NCBI GenBank assembly: GCA_947589005.1
Contig: CANPZO010000017.1
Span: forward strand, 1 to 52,849
Direction of reading: 5' to 3'
Origin: an uncultured Clostridia bacterium
GTDB lineage: Bacteria; Bacillota; Clostridia; UMGS1883
DNA: 52,849 bases
In this document: in pieces, positions 31,510 through 41,260 of the stretch
Layout of the letters: every line of letters begins with the position of its first letter
Position numbering within the stretch: position 1 is the first letter of the stretch
Program-made: the position numbers and the translations under genes
Notes under the pieces: generated by a model
Told to the model about the DNA's origin: nothing
The model's database searches: none
The model's input: the letters and a program-made list of their open reading frames with translations, nothing else

Positions 31510-32730
31510 TTAATATCCCGCCGCCTTTAAGACATTGGCCTGATGGCCGCTGTCCGCGGCGCCGTTGTTGTGGCGGGTGGAGCCGTAGAAATGTATGTCA
31601 AAGTGGCCGCTGGCGTCGTTGCCTTTTACGTAGTCGTAGTTGATACCCGGCCCGTAATCGTCGCTGCGCCAGTCGGTCCAGACCCCGCCGGGGGCCCACT
31701 CGTTGCCGGCGTGGAACATACCGGCGGCGCTGGCGGCGATTTTTCTTCCATTATATGTAATTATGACCGCCCGTTTGCCCCAGTTGAAGCTGCCGCCCCA
31801 AATCTCCTTAAGCTTGGCGGTGTCGGCGGCGGTCAGCGTTTCGCAGTCCGCGTGGTTCGAACCGATGGTCCGTTTGGCGGTAAAGCTTTTGCCCGTGGCC
31901 AAATCCGTCACGGTGAACACCGCCCCGATGGGCACCACATACTGGGCCTCGGTCCACCAGTCCAAAAGCTCGCCGTATCCCTCCGGGGCGTACTTTACGG
32001 GCACGTTGTGGACAGGCACCCTGAGTACCGTTCCGTCCCGGACGGTGCTGTTTTCGTTGAGTCCGTTTTCTCTGAGCAGCTCGTCGAAGGGAATTCCGCA
32101 CTCTATCGCTATGTTCCAGAGAGTGTCTCCGGATTTGACCGTATAGGTCGTATATGTAACGTAGGGACCGTTCCCCCGGTCCGGCACATTGGGAGCCGGC
32201 GTTTCAATTTCGGGCTGTGAAGCCGGGGAGGAGGGGATAATTACCCTGTCGCCTATGTTCAGCACCGAGCTTTCGTCAGCGCCGTTGGCCTCAAGCAGCT
32301 CCTCCAGCGACACGCCGTACCAACGGGATATGAGCCAGTACGTGTCGCCCTTTGACGCCACGTGCACCTTTTCGCCGCCGGGAATGATGACCCTGTCGCC
32401 TATGTTCAGCACCGAACCCTCGTCAGCGCCGTTGGCCCTCAGCAGCTCCTCCAGCGGCACGCCGTACCACTGAGCTATAAGCCAGTACGTGTCGCCCTTT
32501 GACACCACGTGCACCCTTTCGCCGCCTGGAATGGTGACCCTGTCGCCTATGTTCAGCACCGAGCTTTCGTCCGCGCCGTTGGCCCTCAGCAGCTCCTCCA
32601 GCGACACCCCGTACTTTTTGGCTATCAGCCAGTAGGACTCGCCCTTCTGCACGGTGTGCACGGCCGCCGCCGCCGGCTGCGCCGCCAGAGCGAGAGCCGC
32701 CAGTAAAGATATTAATTTTCCGCCTTTCAA
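31510..32730 (-). CDS. Secreted four-LysM protein with conserved C-terminal domain
   Basis: 406 residues. Signal peptide (1-23), three consecutive 49-residue LysM units that are almost identical in DNA as well as protein, a spacer, and a fourth diverged LysM near 190-235. The C-terminal 150 residues include VVPIGAVFTVTDLATGKSF and end SGHFDIHFYGSTRHNNGAADSGHQANV; a domain of this kind recurs in clostridial surface proteins but I have no function for it. The TTG start is supported by AAAGGAG 7 bases upstream. Probably a peptidoglycan-bound envelope or spore protein. Confidence 0.85.
   Translation of the reverse strand: MKGGKLISLLAALALAAQPAAAAVHTVQKGESYWLIAKKYGVSLEELLRANGADESSVLNIGDRVTIPGGERVHVVSKGDTYWLIAQWYGVPLEELLRANGADEGSVLNIGDRVIIPGGEKVHVASKGDTYWLISRWYGVSLEELLEANGADESSVLNIGDRVIIPSSPASQPEIETPAPNVPDRGNGPYVTYTTYTVKSGDTLWNIAIECGIPFDELLRENGLNENSTVRDGTVLRVPVHNVPVKYAPEGYGELLDWWTEAQYVVPIGAVFTVTDLATGKSFTAKRTIGSNHADCETLTAADTAKLKEIWGGSFNWGKRAVIITYNGRKIAASAAGMFHAGNEWAPGGVWTDWRSDDYGPGINYDYVKGNDASGHFDIHFYGSTRHNNGAADSGHQANVLKAAGY
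32245..32660 (-). repeat. Three tandem 147-bp repeats encoding LysM units
   Basis: The landmark CCTGTCGCCTATGTTCAGCA recurs at about 32245, 32391 and 32538, one unit apart. The units differ at few positions, which points to recent duplication. Confidence 0.85.
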
Positions 32731-33229
32731 AAATATTCTCCTTTCATAGATGGTTCGGCCTTTCGGCCGTTAACACCATAATAACACAAAAGTTCCCGTT
32801 TTTCTCCATGTAAATAATGTAAGCCGATCCCGGTACGGGAACGGCAACCAAAATTTACATGAAAAAGCGCGGATATCCGCCGCAATTCTCATGTTTTTTG
32901 CCTGTATTTACATAAATTACAAAAACCGCTTTGAAAAACGGAGCCGCGATAATTTACAGGTAAGAAAAGTCCTGTGCGATTTATACAAAAAAATGGACTT
33001 ATATTTATATAGATTTAACAATTTGTTAGAAAAAACAAAAATCATTATTTACATATGGGGGATAGTATTGTATAATAAAGACGTGGTATAGCGTTGTTAC
33101 ACATATTTAACAAAAAAAATTTAACTTTGCTCTTGCAATTTTTTAAATTTTGCTGTAAAATATGTATATAGCATTACTAAAATGTTAACGCTTCGTTAAA
33201 ATTTCCAAATCTTTTAGGAGGGACTCTCT
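32731..33229. promoter_or_regulatory. AT-rich divergent region with promoters of the surface-protein operon
   Basis: About 500 bp with no supported gene. On the + strand a strong promoter has TTTACA 33048-33053 and TATAAT 33071-33076 (17-bp spacer), and a second has TTGCAA 33133-33138 and TAAAAT 33156-33161 (17-bp spacer). The leader of the second contains a small hairpin TTAACG-CTT-CGTTAA at 33185-33199 just before AGGAGGG. Long leaders with two promoters are usual for abundant S-layer proteins. A 66-residue open frame at 32891-33091 lacks any family and a ribosome site. Confidence 0.7.
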
Positions 33230-34390
33230 ATGAGAAGAAACAAAGCGAGGTCGATCGCCGCGCTGATAACCGCCATGTTTATGCTTAACATGGTGGCTTT
33301 TGCGCAGGTTGACGGAGTTGAGGCTGAGTACGAGCTTACCGAAGTTCCCAACAGCCTTGACGAGGCGGCTTACGACGCCGAAGATGAGGTTGCCGCTCTT
33401 TCGGCGGACGTCGGGATAATGGCCGCGGAAGAGGAGACTCAGGCGGTCGCCCCGGGTAAGGTAATTACATATAACGGCAAAACTTACCGCGTAAAGGCCG
33501 ACGCGACAAACGTCGCGGCGCAGCTGGGCCATTTTGATACTCAGCCTAATTACGCGACCAGCGGTGAAACCGACGTGCTTATATTTAACGGAGGCGCCAC
33601 CGCCTGGAGTTATGTGACCGACGACGGCCACGAGTCCAACGGCTGCGTTGAGCTTCTCAGCGGCACCATGATCTGGCGTCACAACTTTGACGTCGGAAAG
33701 ACTTATGTGTATTCCGCCTGGTGGAAGTTTAACGGCGACGCCAACCTTAACAGCTCACAGCGCCACATCGAGGGCTGCCGTGACATCGATACCGGCGAGC
33801 CGCACAGAAACGAGATAGGCGCCGACGGCAGCAACGGCCGTGACATAACCCATGACTGGCAGCAGGACCTCTGCGTATTCAGGGGCACGTCCATCGAGCG
33901 CGGCCTGTTCCTCTATGTCGATAAGATAAACGACGGCTCCATTTATGCCGACGATATCGTTATATACGAGGTTGAGACCATCGCCGATATCGACGAGATA
34001 GGCGACGCCGTCATCGAGGAGGAGCTGGCCCCCGGCAGCTGGACGACCCACAATGAGATACCCGCCGCCGGCGTACCCTATAACTGTGTTGTCAGCTACA
34101 GCGTAAATTCCACCATTCCCATAAAGTTCAACGGCGTCGCCGTTCTGTTCAAGGACGGTAAGCTCTTTGACATAGCCACCACAGAGGTGAACAGCCGTAC
34201 CGCCACGATAACGCCGGACGGCGACCTGATATCCAGATCGGGCGCGGTGTCGATACCCATAATGGTGCCCGCCGGAGAGGACGTTTCCCGGTTCAGCTGT
34301 GTGGTTTTCCTCAGTGACGCCGACAATCCGTTCTACGTATACGGAGAGGCGACCGACAGCTATGCCGCCACCATATACGGCGCGCAGTAA
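33230..34390 (+). CDS. Secreted surface protein with CBM-like beta-sandwich
   Basis: 386 residues. Signal peptide ends near residue 25 (VAFA-Q). An acidic stretch follows, then about 85-255 reads like a carbohydrate-binding beta-sandwich: DGHESNGCVELLSG, GKTYVYSAWWKFNG, and SIYADDIVIYEVE at the end, a pattern common in CBM4/9-type modules. Residues 260-386 form a second beta-rich domain. No SLH domain, so it may be held by the next two proteins. First gene of a three-gene operon with AGGAGGG before the ATG. The module call is by pattern only. Confidence 0.72.
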   Translation: MRRNKARSIAALITAMFMLNMVAFAQVDGVEAEYELTEVPNSLDEAAYDAEDEVAALSADVGIMAAEEETQAVAPGKVITYNGKTYRVKADATNVAAQLGHFDTQPNYATSGETDVLIFNGGATAWSYVTDDGHESNGCVELLSGTMIWRHNFDVGKTYVYSAWWKFNGDANLNSSQRHIEGCRDIDTGEPHRNEIGADGSNGRDITHDWQQDLCVFRGTSIERGLFLYVDKINDGSIYADDIVIYEVETIADIDEIGDAVIEEELAPGSWTTHNEIPAAGVPYNCVVSYSVNSTIPIKFNGVAVLFKDGKLFDIATTEVNSRTATITPDGDLISRSGAVSIPIMVPAGEDVSRFSCVVFLSDADNPFYVYGEATDSYAATIYGAQ

Positions 34391-34414
34391 GCCGAAAGGG
34401 AGGAAGGAAAGAAA

Positions 34415-36268
34415 ATGAGTAAGAAAATGATTTCCGTTAAAAAGATATTTGCGGCAGTCATCGCCATCGCGATGGTGATTGCCGTTATGCCCGCGGCCTT
34501 TGCCTCTACCGTCGCCATCAATGAGTGCCAGATAATTGAGGATACCATCGTGGTTTCCTACACTATCGGACAGTATGACGCCAGAGAACACGTCATCGCC
34601 ATTGTTACCTCCGGCAGCAATAAGGCGACCTACGAAAACGCCGTCGCGTTTGCCTACGGCCAGGCCACCGAAGCCTCGTCGTCTATAGAGGTGCTTATGC
34701 CCGACGAGCTTCCGACCGGCACCTATACGGTGACCTTGGGAATACCCTCCGCCAACAACGCTGCCAGCGCCAAGGTGTCCTATATGGGCAGCGAGGACCG
34801 CGCGGCCATCATGGACAGCATAGTCGGCAGCTCCGCCAGCGCCGAGAGCCTTGTAAGGGCCTTTGACGGCAACCCCCTCACTCTTGACGTGGCCGGCTCC
34901 AAAAACGATTATTACAAGGACCTCAGCCAGTCCGCCAAGCTCCAGTTCGCTCAGTACATAATCGACCATCGCGAGGACGCGGCGGACGAAAACGGCGAGC
35001 TTGGAATGGCCGATATAGGCGCCCTTGCGGACGAGGCTCTGCTCGTCACCTATGTTGATAACGACACTATCTCCAAGAAGGTTGCTAACCTTGGCTACAA
35101 AGAAATGTTCAAGGAATTTGCCGACGTGAAGGGAATTATCGACCTTGACACGGAGGACAGCCGTTATAAGATGATATCCAACGCCACCGACTTCTTCCGC
35201 GCCGTGAGAGAACAGGACGGATATGAGCCCAGCGTTGAGGGTATCCAGAACTGCCTTGACGACGCGCTTACCATCGAGCGTATAAACGAGGCCGGCTGGC
35301 TTGAGATAGGCGAGGTGCTGTATGACCTTGCCGATATGCTCCCCGATGATCTTAAGGAAGAGATGACCGATGATAAGCTGGAGGAAGTAACCGCCAACTC
35401 CACCATCAAGAATTACTTCGGCAAGTCCATGAAGGCCGATACCGACGAGTATAAGAGGGTGTCCAGCGACGAGAAGCTTCCCGCTTACAGCTTTGAGCAG
35501 CTCAAAAACACCTGGATAAGAGCCTATAAGGACGCGGTCGATAAGTACGACGAGTACCTCGACAACAAGAACAGCGACAAGGACAGCGGCGGCAGCAGCG
35601 GAAGCGGCAGCAGCGGAAGCGGCAGCAGCGGAAGCAGCGGCAGCAAGAGCTCCGGCTCCGTTACCGTTGACAGAAGCTCCGTCCGTCCCGACCCCCTTGG
35701 ACAGAAGAAGATAATAACGGATTACTATGACGATATGGCCGGTTACGAGTGGGCCGCTCCCGCGGTTCTCAGCCTTACCGAAAAGGGCATCGTAAGCGGC
35801 AACGGCAACATGAAGTTTGACCCCGCGAGAGTTCTTAAGAGGGAAGAGTTCATGAAGATGCTTGTTAACACCTTTAACCTTGTTGATATGACGGCCTCCT
35901 GCTCCTTCTCAGACTGCGATAAGAACGCCTGGTATTACGTCTATGTTGCCAGTGCTGAGAAGGCCGGCATAACCAATGGCCGCGGCGACGGTACCTTCGG
36001 CGTGGGCGACTATGTCACCCGCGAGGAAATGGCTACCATGATATACAGAGCCGCCCGCAGCAACGGCGTCAATCTTTACCGCAGCGGCAACGGCGTTGCC
36101 TATAGCGATATGAATTCTCTTTCCGCTTATGCCGTAGAGGCCGTAACGGCTCTCACCGACAGCGGCGTTATCAGCGGCAGCGACGGAAAGTTCGAGCCTC
36201 AGGCCGGGGCCACAAGAGCTCAGGCTGCGGTTGCTATATACAATATCAGCAATCTCTATAACAAATAA
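34415..36268 (+). CDS. S-layer homology protein, C-terminal SLH triad
   Basis: 617 residues. Signal peptide (1-31, AAFA-S). Residues 35-385 form an acidic, helical region of unknown fold. A Gly/Ser linker at 389-416 is encoded by a 15-bp unit repeated three times. Residues 435-617 hold three SLH motifs: AAPAVLSLTEKGIVSGNGNMKFDP, VASAEKAGITNGRGDGTFG and AVTALTDSGVISGSDGKFEPQ. SLH domains bind the pyruvylated secondary polymer of the cell wall. GGAGG lies upstream of the ATG, 24 bp after the previous stop. Confidence 0.93.
   Translation: MSKKMISVKKIFAAVIAIAMVIAVMPAAFASTVAINECQIIEDTIVVSYTIGQYDAREHVIAIVTSGSNKATYENAVAFAYGQATEASSSIEVLMPDELPTGTYTVTLGIPSANNAASAKVSYMGSEDRAAIMDSIVGSSASAESLVRAFDGNPLTLDVAGSKNDYYKDLSQSAKLQFAQYIIDHREDAADENGELGMADIGALADEALLVTYVDNDTISKKVANLGYKEMFKEFADVKGIIDLDTEDSRYKMISNATDFFRAVREQDGYEPSVEGIQNCLDDALTIERINEAGWLEIGEVLYDLADMLPDDLKEEMTDDKLEEVTANSTIKNYFGKSMKADTDEYKRVSSDEKLPAYSFEQLKNTWIRAYKDAVDKYDEYLDNKNSDKDSGGSSGSGSSGSGSSGSSGSKSSGSVTVDRSSVRPDPLGQKKIITDYYDDMAGYEWAAPAVLSLTEKGIVSGNGNMKFDPARVLKREEFMKMLVNTFNLVDMTASCSFSDCDKNAWYYVYVASAEKAGITNGRGDGTFGVGDYVTREEMATMIYRAARSNGVNLYRSGNGVAYSDMNSLSAYAVEAVTALTDSGVISGSDGKFEPQAGATRAQAAVAIYNISNLYNK
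35591..35635 (+). repeat. 15-bp tandem repeat in the SLH protein linker
   Basis: GGCAGCAGCGGAAGC occurs three times with no mismatch, encoding GSSGS units. Slippage here would change linker length in steps of five residues. Confidence 0.9.
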
Positions 36269-36287
36269 GAAAGAGGGTTAACACAGC

Positions 36288-39200
36288 ATGAAACGTGTAA
36301 TTAGCTTGGTCATAGCTCTGTCAATGTTTCTGACGCTGGGCGTGGGCACATCCTTCGCCGCCGGTCAGACCGGTTTTGCCGACGTTGACGGAACAGGCTA
36401 TGAGACCCCGGTAGGCATACTGGGCGCCCTTAACATAATGGGCGGCTACACGGATGGCAGCTTCCATCCCTATTCCACAATGACCAGAGCAGAAATGGCT
36501 GCTGTGAGCGTTCGTCTCCGCGGCGTGACCGATTACGGCGACGTCGTATCCCTGGACGATGTTCAGTATAAGGATATGGACGGACATCCCCTTGCGGCCG
36601 CCGTTGCTTACGCCCGCAGCATGGGCATAGTTGACGGCTACAGCGACGGATACTTCTATCCCGATGATCCGGTCACCTATGAGCAGGCCGTAAAGATGAT
36701 ACTCGGCGCTTTGGGTTATGACTATTATTCTATCGCCAAGGGCGGCTATCCCGCGGGATACCTTCAGGTGGCCTCGGAGCTTAAGCTTACCTCCGGCGTT
36801 GGCCTTACCGTCGGCTCTTATATCACCCGCGGCGATGTGGCCAAGATAGTTTACAATGCCCTTACCGTAGATATGATGACCGCCACCTCTTACGGCGACG
36901 GCACCAGCGATGTCACCTATGAGATAGTGGAGGGCAAAAACATACTCAACACCTACTTTGATGTTGAGGAAATCAGCGGTATAGTTGAGGAAAATAGCAG
37001 CACCGCCATCGACGGTGAGACCACCATCGACAAGGATGAGGTACGCATCGGCGACGAGGTATTCAACATCGGCGACACCAATATCGACGAGTACCTTGGA
37101 TACTACGTTACTTTCTATGCCATCGAGTCCGAGTACAGCGACAAGCGCGTGATAATTTCCTACAAGGTAGAGTCCAGCAAAAACGAGTACCTCAAGATAA
37201 ACGCCGAGTACATAGACGATGTTGAGCTCACCTCCTCCAGGTATATAATCCATTACTGGAGAAACGACAGGGAGAAGAATACTCACCAGGCTAAAATCAG
37301 CCTGACCCCTGTGGTTATTTACAATGGCGTTGCCGTTACGGACTTCACTCTCGCGGACTTCAATCCCGAATACGGACAGGTTACCCTTGTGGACAACGAC
37401 CGTGACGGCGTATACGACATGGTTGATATACTGTCCTATGAGATATTGACCGTACTTACATCTTCTGCCGCCAGCGGAAGCGTAAACGCTTATCCCACCT
37501 TTACCACCGGCCTTCGTTCCGTAAAGCTCATCGAGGATGAGGACGAGGATTACAAGGTAAAGCTGGTTGACGGCAGCGGCACCCCCGTCACCTTCAATAT
37601 GATAGACAAGAACAGCGTTCTTAACGTGGCTGTCAGCAAGGATAAGGATAGCCTCGTAAGAACCGCCATAGTATCCAACGACAAGGTCGAGGGTACTATC
37701 CGCTCCGTAAACGACGCCGGCCAGTACGTTATTAACGGCAAGGGCTATGACGTTGTGAGCTACATCGAGGAGAGCGGCGAGCTTTCCGTGGGCGATTCCG
37801 GTACGTTCTTCCTTACCTACGACGGACGCATCGCCGGTTATGACGCCGAGCAGAAGGTCACCAGGAACATCGGTATGTTCATAGCCTACAAGAGCGGCTC
37901 CATGTCCGAGGGCGGCGACATGATCAAGATTTTGAAGTCTGACGGCACCATCGCCATTTACAATCTTGCCAATACCGTTAAGCTCAACGGCGAGACCATG
38001 AGCGGTTCCAATTTGTTCAGTCTGATTTCCGACCCCACCAATCCCCTGTTCGGCAGGAGAGATACCGAGTCGAGCCGTCTGAGCAGAGAGGTTCCCGACC
38101 CCGCCCGGTGCGGCATACTCTACAAGCTTAACAGCAGCGGCAACATCTCCGAGATAACCATGAACGCCACTGGCGCTACCGTCAGCGCGGCTACGACTGA
38201 TACGGGCTACGGCAACAACGATATTCGCTGCGTTGTCAAGAGAGGTAAGACTTCCTCGGACGGCACCGGCGACAGCCTTTACTACTCCACCGCTTACCGC
38301 TGCTTCCACCGCAGTGACAACCGCGTATATGTTACCGACAATACTATCCTCATGTGGTCTCAGGAGGGCGTGAATAAGTCCGAAGGCAGCTCCTTCTGGG
38401 TATCCCGTCCCTCTCAGCTGAGAGACAACGACAGCGCCGCCTATTGGTTTGAAGGCTACTTCTACTTCATGGGCGACAAGCCCACCGCGGATTTCGTGGT
38501 ATTCTACGATGGCCCCGACGCCGTCGGCGGCAGCAGCGCCAATACCAACTTCAACGAGAACTGCTATTGGGACGGCATAAAGATAGTTGACCGCGTAATT
38601 GAAAAGTATGAGAACGGCGAGACCGTATATCAGCTTGCTTATTATGAGGGCGGCACTCTTCAGTATGCGGACTTCAACTCCGAGTATGACAATGTTTGGT
38701 ACCGTGACGGCAACAGCACCTTCTGGCGCCGCGGCGATATCATAAGATTTGTAAGAGTTGACAACAAAATCGCGGCCGTTCAGAGCATATTCTACAATGA
38801 CGCTTGGAACAATCCCACCGGCAACGAGCTTGACGGCGGAAAGAATCCCGACCACAGATACATCTTCCCGATGGGCAGATATGAGTTCTGGGGTCAGGAT
38901 CCGTGGAACCACAGCGGCAACAACATTGTTCAGCGCTACTTCGTGGGCCGTGTTGAGAACATTCAGAACATGACCTACTTCTCCACCATGGATATCAATG
39001 TCGGCGGCAACAACCTGGTGGCCGAGCCCATTGGCGGTAACTGCTACAGGCTTGACTACGACAGCAGAGGCTATATTTCCGGCATTGAGAACGTGGGCAG
39101 CGGCGCCATCAGCGAGGGCCAGCTTGTTCTTGCCCGTCAGAACGGCACCAACGCTCAGATAAGCTGCCGTGTACAGGAGACCTATATCCTCTATGAGTAT

Positions 39201-39341
39201 GAAGATATAGCGGAGTCCAGTGAGCTTCGCAGAGCCTACAGGACCATCTATCCCGATAACGAGTGGGTAAATACCCTTGATTGGGAGGACGACAGCGTAT
39301 ATTATGAGGACGTTGAGGCCACCGACCTCAGCGCGGAATAA
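36288..39341 (+). CDS. Large S-layer homology protein, N-terminal SLH domains
   Basis: 1017 residues. Signal peptide (1-24, SFAA). SLH motifs at about 29-80 (GILGALNIMGGYTDGSFHPYSTMTRAE), 95-145 (ARSMGIVDGYSDGYFYPDDPVTYEQ) and a more diverged third to about 190. The other 820 residues are a beta-rich, Asp/Tyr/Asn-rich surface region with no family I recognise. Size and position suggest the main S-layer subunit. It starts 19 bp after the previous gene. Its opposite strand also reads open almost throughout; that frame is a by-product of codon use and is not called. Confidence 0.92.
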   Translation: MKRVISLVIALSMFLTLGVGTSFAAGQTGFADVDGTGYETPVGILGALNIMGGYTDGSFHPYSTMTRAEMAAVSVRLRGVTDYGDVVSLDDVQYKDMDGHPLAAAVAYARSMGIVDGYSDGYFYPDDPVTYEQAVKMILGALGYDYYSIAKGGYPAGYLQVASELKLTSGVGLTVGSYITRGDVAKIVYNALTVDMMTATSYGDGTSDVTYEIVEGKNILNTYFDVEEISGIVEENSSTAIDGETTIDKDEVRIGDEVFNIGDTNIDEYLGYYVTFYAIESEYSDKRVIISYKVESSKNEYLKINAEYIDDVELTSSRYIIHYWRNDREKNTHQAKISLTPVVIYNGVAVTDFTLADFNPEYGQVTLVDNDRDGVYDMVDILSYEILTVLTSSAASGSVNAYPTFTTGLRSVKLIEDEDEDYKVKLVDGSGTPVTFNMIDKNSVLNVAVSKDKDSLVRTAIVSNDKVEGTIRSVNDAGQYVINGKGYDVVSYIEESGELSVGDSGTFFLTYDGRIAGYDAEQKVTRNIGMFIAYKSGSMSEGGDMIKILKSDGTIAIYNLANTVKLNGETMSGSNLFSLISDPTNPLFGRRDTESSRLSREVPDPARCGILYKLNSSGNISEITMNATGATVSAATTDTGYGNNDIRCVVKRGKTSSDGTGDSLYYSTAYRCFHRSDNRVYVTDNTILMWSQEGVNKSEGSSFWVSRPSQLRDNDSAAYWFEGYFYFMGDKPTADFVVFYDGPDAVGGSSANTNFNENCYWDGIKIVDRVIEKYENGETVYQLAYYEGGTLQYADFNSEYDNVWYRDGNSTFWRRGDIIRFVRVDNKIAAVQSIFYNDAWNNPTGNELDGGKNPDHRYIFPMGRYEFWGQDPWNHSGNNIVQRYFVGRVENIQNMTYFSTMDINVGGNNLVAEPIGGNCYRLDYDSRGYISGIENVGSGAISEGQLVLARQNGTNAQISCRVQETYILYEYEDIAESSELRRAYRTIYPDNEWVNTLDWEDDSVYYEDVEATDLSAE

Positions 39342-39358
39342 TCTCACTGTAATGCAAT

Positions 39359-39389
39359 TAAGGGCTGCCGCTTTGCGGCGGCCCTTTTT
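39359..39389 (+). terminator. Terminator of the surface-protein operon
   Basis: AAGGGCTGCCGC pairs with GCGGCGGCCCTT (one offset base) and ends in five Ts. It lies 18 bp after the last stop. Confidence 0.92.
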
Positions 39390-39391
39390 CA

Positions 39392-40488
39392 GGCTCTATG
39401 TCAAGAATAGTGGTGCAAAATCCTGCAAAGAATTTACAAAACAGGCGTCGGCTCAGGCGGGACCTGTTTTTCATATGAATTTATGCCGCATTTTGTTCAC
39501 TATCTCGCCAATAAAGCATAAATAATATCCGATTGCGGAACCTTTTGAAGTTACTGTAACCATACGCATTCCGCTTCAAGACCTTAATTTTGTTGTTGCA
39601 CCCTTCCGTAAAGCCGTTTGTGTGCTCGTATTTAAAGGAATTGAGTATACCTTTTCCCCAGGCGATAAACGTGTTTCCACGGTTTTCATACTCAATTAAC
39701 CCACTGCTTTGCGCTTCAAGTATCTAAGCACCCATGAGTTTCGATGATACTTTCGGCTCTTTTGTGTCCAGAACCTTATAAAACCTCTCCTTTAAATGAT
39801 ACGCCTGCCGAAGCTCGTGAGAGAGATACAGCTGTCCATGCGACGGATCGGTAATTATGCACTGATACTTTAGAGCGCCGGTGTTGCCTTTAAATTCGTC
39901 TATGGCGAAAATCTCCGGAAGCTCGGTGGGATGGGGCATCTCCACCACGTCGAATATCCTGGTAACAGACGAAATCGAAACTCCCTTATCCCTTGCGACG
40001 GAAGAAAAGAAACGTTCGTTGCTCAGGGATTCAATAATCTTAGAGGTAAAACGCAGCATCATTTGTCGACGTCGGGCGACGAAGGTGTTTTTCTCGGGGA
40101 AGCACTTGCCGCAAGTCGGTGCAGCGGCATTTAAGGCATATGCCAGAGTGAGGCTGCGTCCAGCCACTGATAGACCATTATGTGACGGGAGCGGTAGTCG
40201 TGGACGCGGGAAGTCTTGCAGCCGCAGGCCGGGCAGATGTGCTCTGTTACGGGCATTTCCGCATGTACGGGCATTTCCGCATGAACCGTCAGCTTGTTTG
40301 CGGCGGTTTCAATATTTTTTACGATTGCCTCTTGCAAATCAAGAATTTCTGTAGTATAATTTTCGATAGAGAGCATGTTTGTTTCCTCCTGTCTGAGTTT
40401 AGGGGTAAATTCATTATACAGGATTTTTTCAAATATGCTCTCTTTTTTTGATAGACGGTTTTGGTGCCACTATTTATAGTATAGAACC
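39392..40488 (-). mobile_element. Decayed ISL3-family insertion sequence
   Basis: About 1.1 kb bounded by imperfect inverted ends: GGCTCTATGTC...AATAGTGG from 39392 and, inverted from 40488, GGTTCTATAC...AATAGTGG. Inside is a broken ISL3-type transposase on the - strand. No target duplication is seen at these limits. Confidence 0.75.
39481..40376 (-). pseudogene. ISL3-family transposase, disrupted
   Basis: Three pieces of one transposase can be read. The N-terminal part has the zinc finger CPACGCKTSRVHDYRSRHI. The middle part has CGKCFPEKN and the catalytic region EIFAIDEFKGNTGALKYQCIITD. The C-terminal part has GFTEGCNNKIKVLKRNAYGYSNFKRFR. The first and second pieces are in different frames (shifts near 40131-40170), and a TAG at 39726-39724 cuts the second from the third. 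HAEMPV is duplicated in the N-terminus. The full family protein would be about 400 residues, so only about 300 remain. Not functional. Confidence 0.88.
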
Positions 40489-40504
40489 TTGATAATTTAA
40501 ATCC

Positions 40505-41260
40505 TTTCATCAACAAAGAGAGCGTTCACTTCAACGTGAACGCTCTCTTTAAATTGGTGCCTTCAGGCGTGGAAATAAAACCTACTGTGATATAATAGTA
40601 GTGGTTTGGCGACCGCATTACTAAAATATCGACAGGAGGTTTTATACAATGATAAAAAAAGATAAAAATGAGATAAAAAGCACGGCACACTCGAAATACA
40701 GATGTCAGTATCATATAGTGTTTGCGCCAAAATACAGAAGAAAAGAAATATATGGTCAACTGAAAAAAGATATAGTGGAGATATTGAGAAAACTCTGTGA
40801 ACAGAAAGGAGTAGAAATAATAGAAGCATGTATTGACCATATACATATGCTTGTGAGTATACCACCATATATAAGTATAGCACAGTTTATGGGATATCTC
40901 AAGGGGAAAAGTTCGCGAGTGTATTTGACCGGCGTGCAAATTTAAAATATAAGTATGGGTCGAGAAACTTTTGGTGCAGAGGCTATTATGTAGATACGGT
41001 GGGAAGGAACAAAAAAATAATAGCTGAGTACATAAGGAACCAGCTTGAAGAAGATTATGCAGCGGATCAAATAAGCATGAAAGAATATATCGACCCGTTT
41101 ACGGGTGGCAAGAATAAGTAGGCAAAAAAGACAGCCGCACGTGAGCGGCTGCCTGTGATAGTAATGCAGTGTCAAACTTCTGCGCCCCTTACAGGGGTTA
41201 AGCTTGTAATAGCACATTTTAGGGGCTGTGCAAGCCACCGGTTCAACTGGTGGTCTTGAC
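40505..41260 (+). mobile_element. Decayed IS200-type insertion sequence
   Basis: A frameshifted TnpA gene is flanked by subterminal hairpins of the kind used by these elements. Left: a perfect 15-bp stem AAAGAGAGCGTTCAC/GTGAACGCTCTCTTT at 40515-40550 and GCCT-TC-AGGC just after. Right: CAGCCGC/GCGGCTG at about 41133-41150 and CCACCGGTT/AACTGGTGG at 41235-41253. The exact ends are not certain. It stops within a few bases of the amidase gene. Confidence 0.7.
40649..41121 (+). pseudogene. IS200-type TnpA (Y1 HUH transposase), frameshifted
   Basis: The first 85 residues (AHSKYRCQYHIVFAPKYRRKE ... DHIHMLVSIPP) contain the HUH pair. After KGKSS near 40915 a one-base shift moves the rest to another frame: FDRRANLKYKYGSRNFWCRG, then GYYVDTVGRN with the catalytic tyrosine, ending EYIDPFTGGKNK. 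Both halves are otherwise normal for a protein of about 155 residues. The unshifted frame ends at 40945. Confidence 0.9.

Noticed and set aside
32245-32660. A CRISPR array in the repeated region of the LysM gene
   Set aside because: The 147-bp units are coding, in frame and without unique spacers.
32891-33091. A 66-residue open frame in the AT-rich region before the surface operon
   Set aside because: No ribosome site, no family, and it overlaps a strong promoter.
36321-39347. A very long open frame on the - strand opposite the large SLH protein
   Set aside because: It is the complement of a real coding frame with biased codons, has no signal or family, and no ribosome site at its start.
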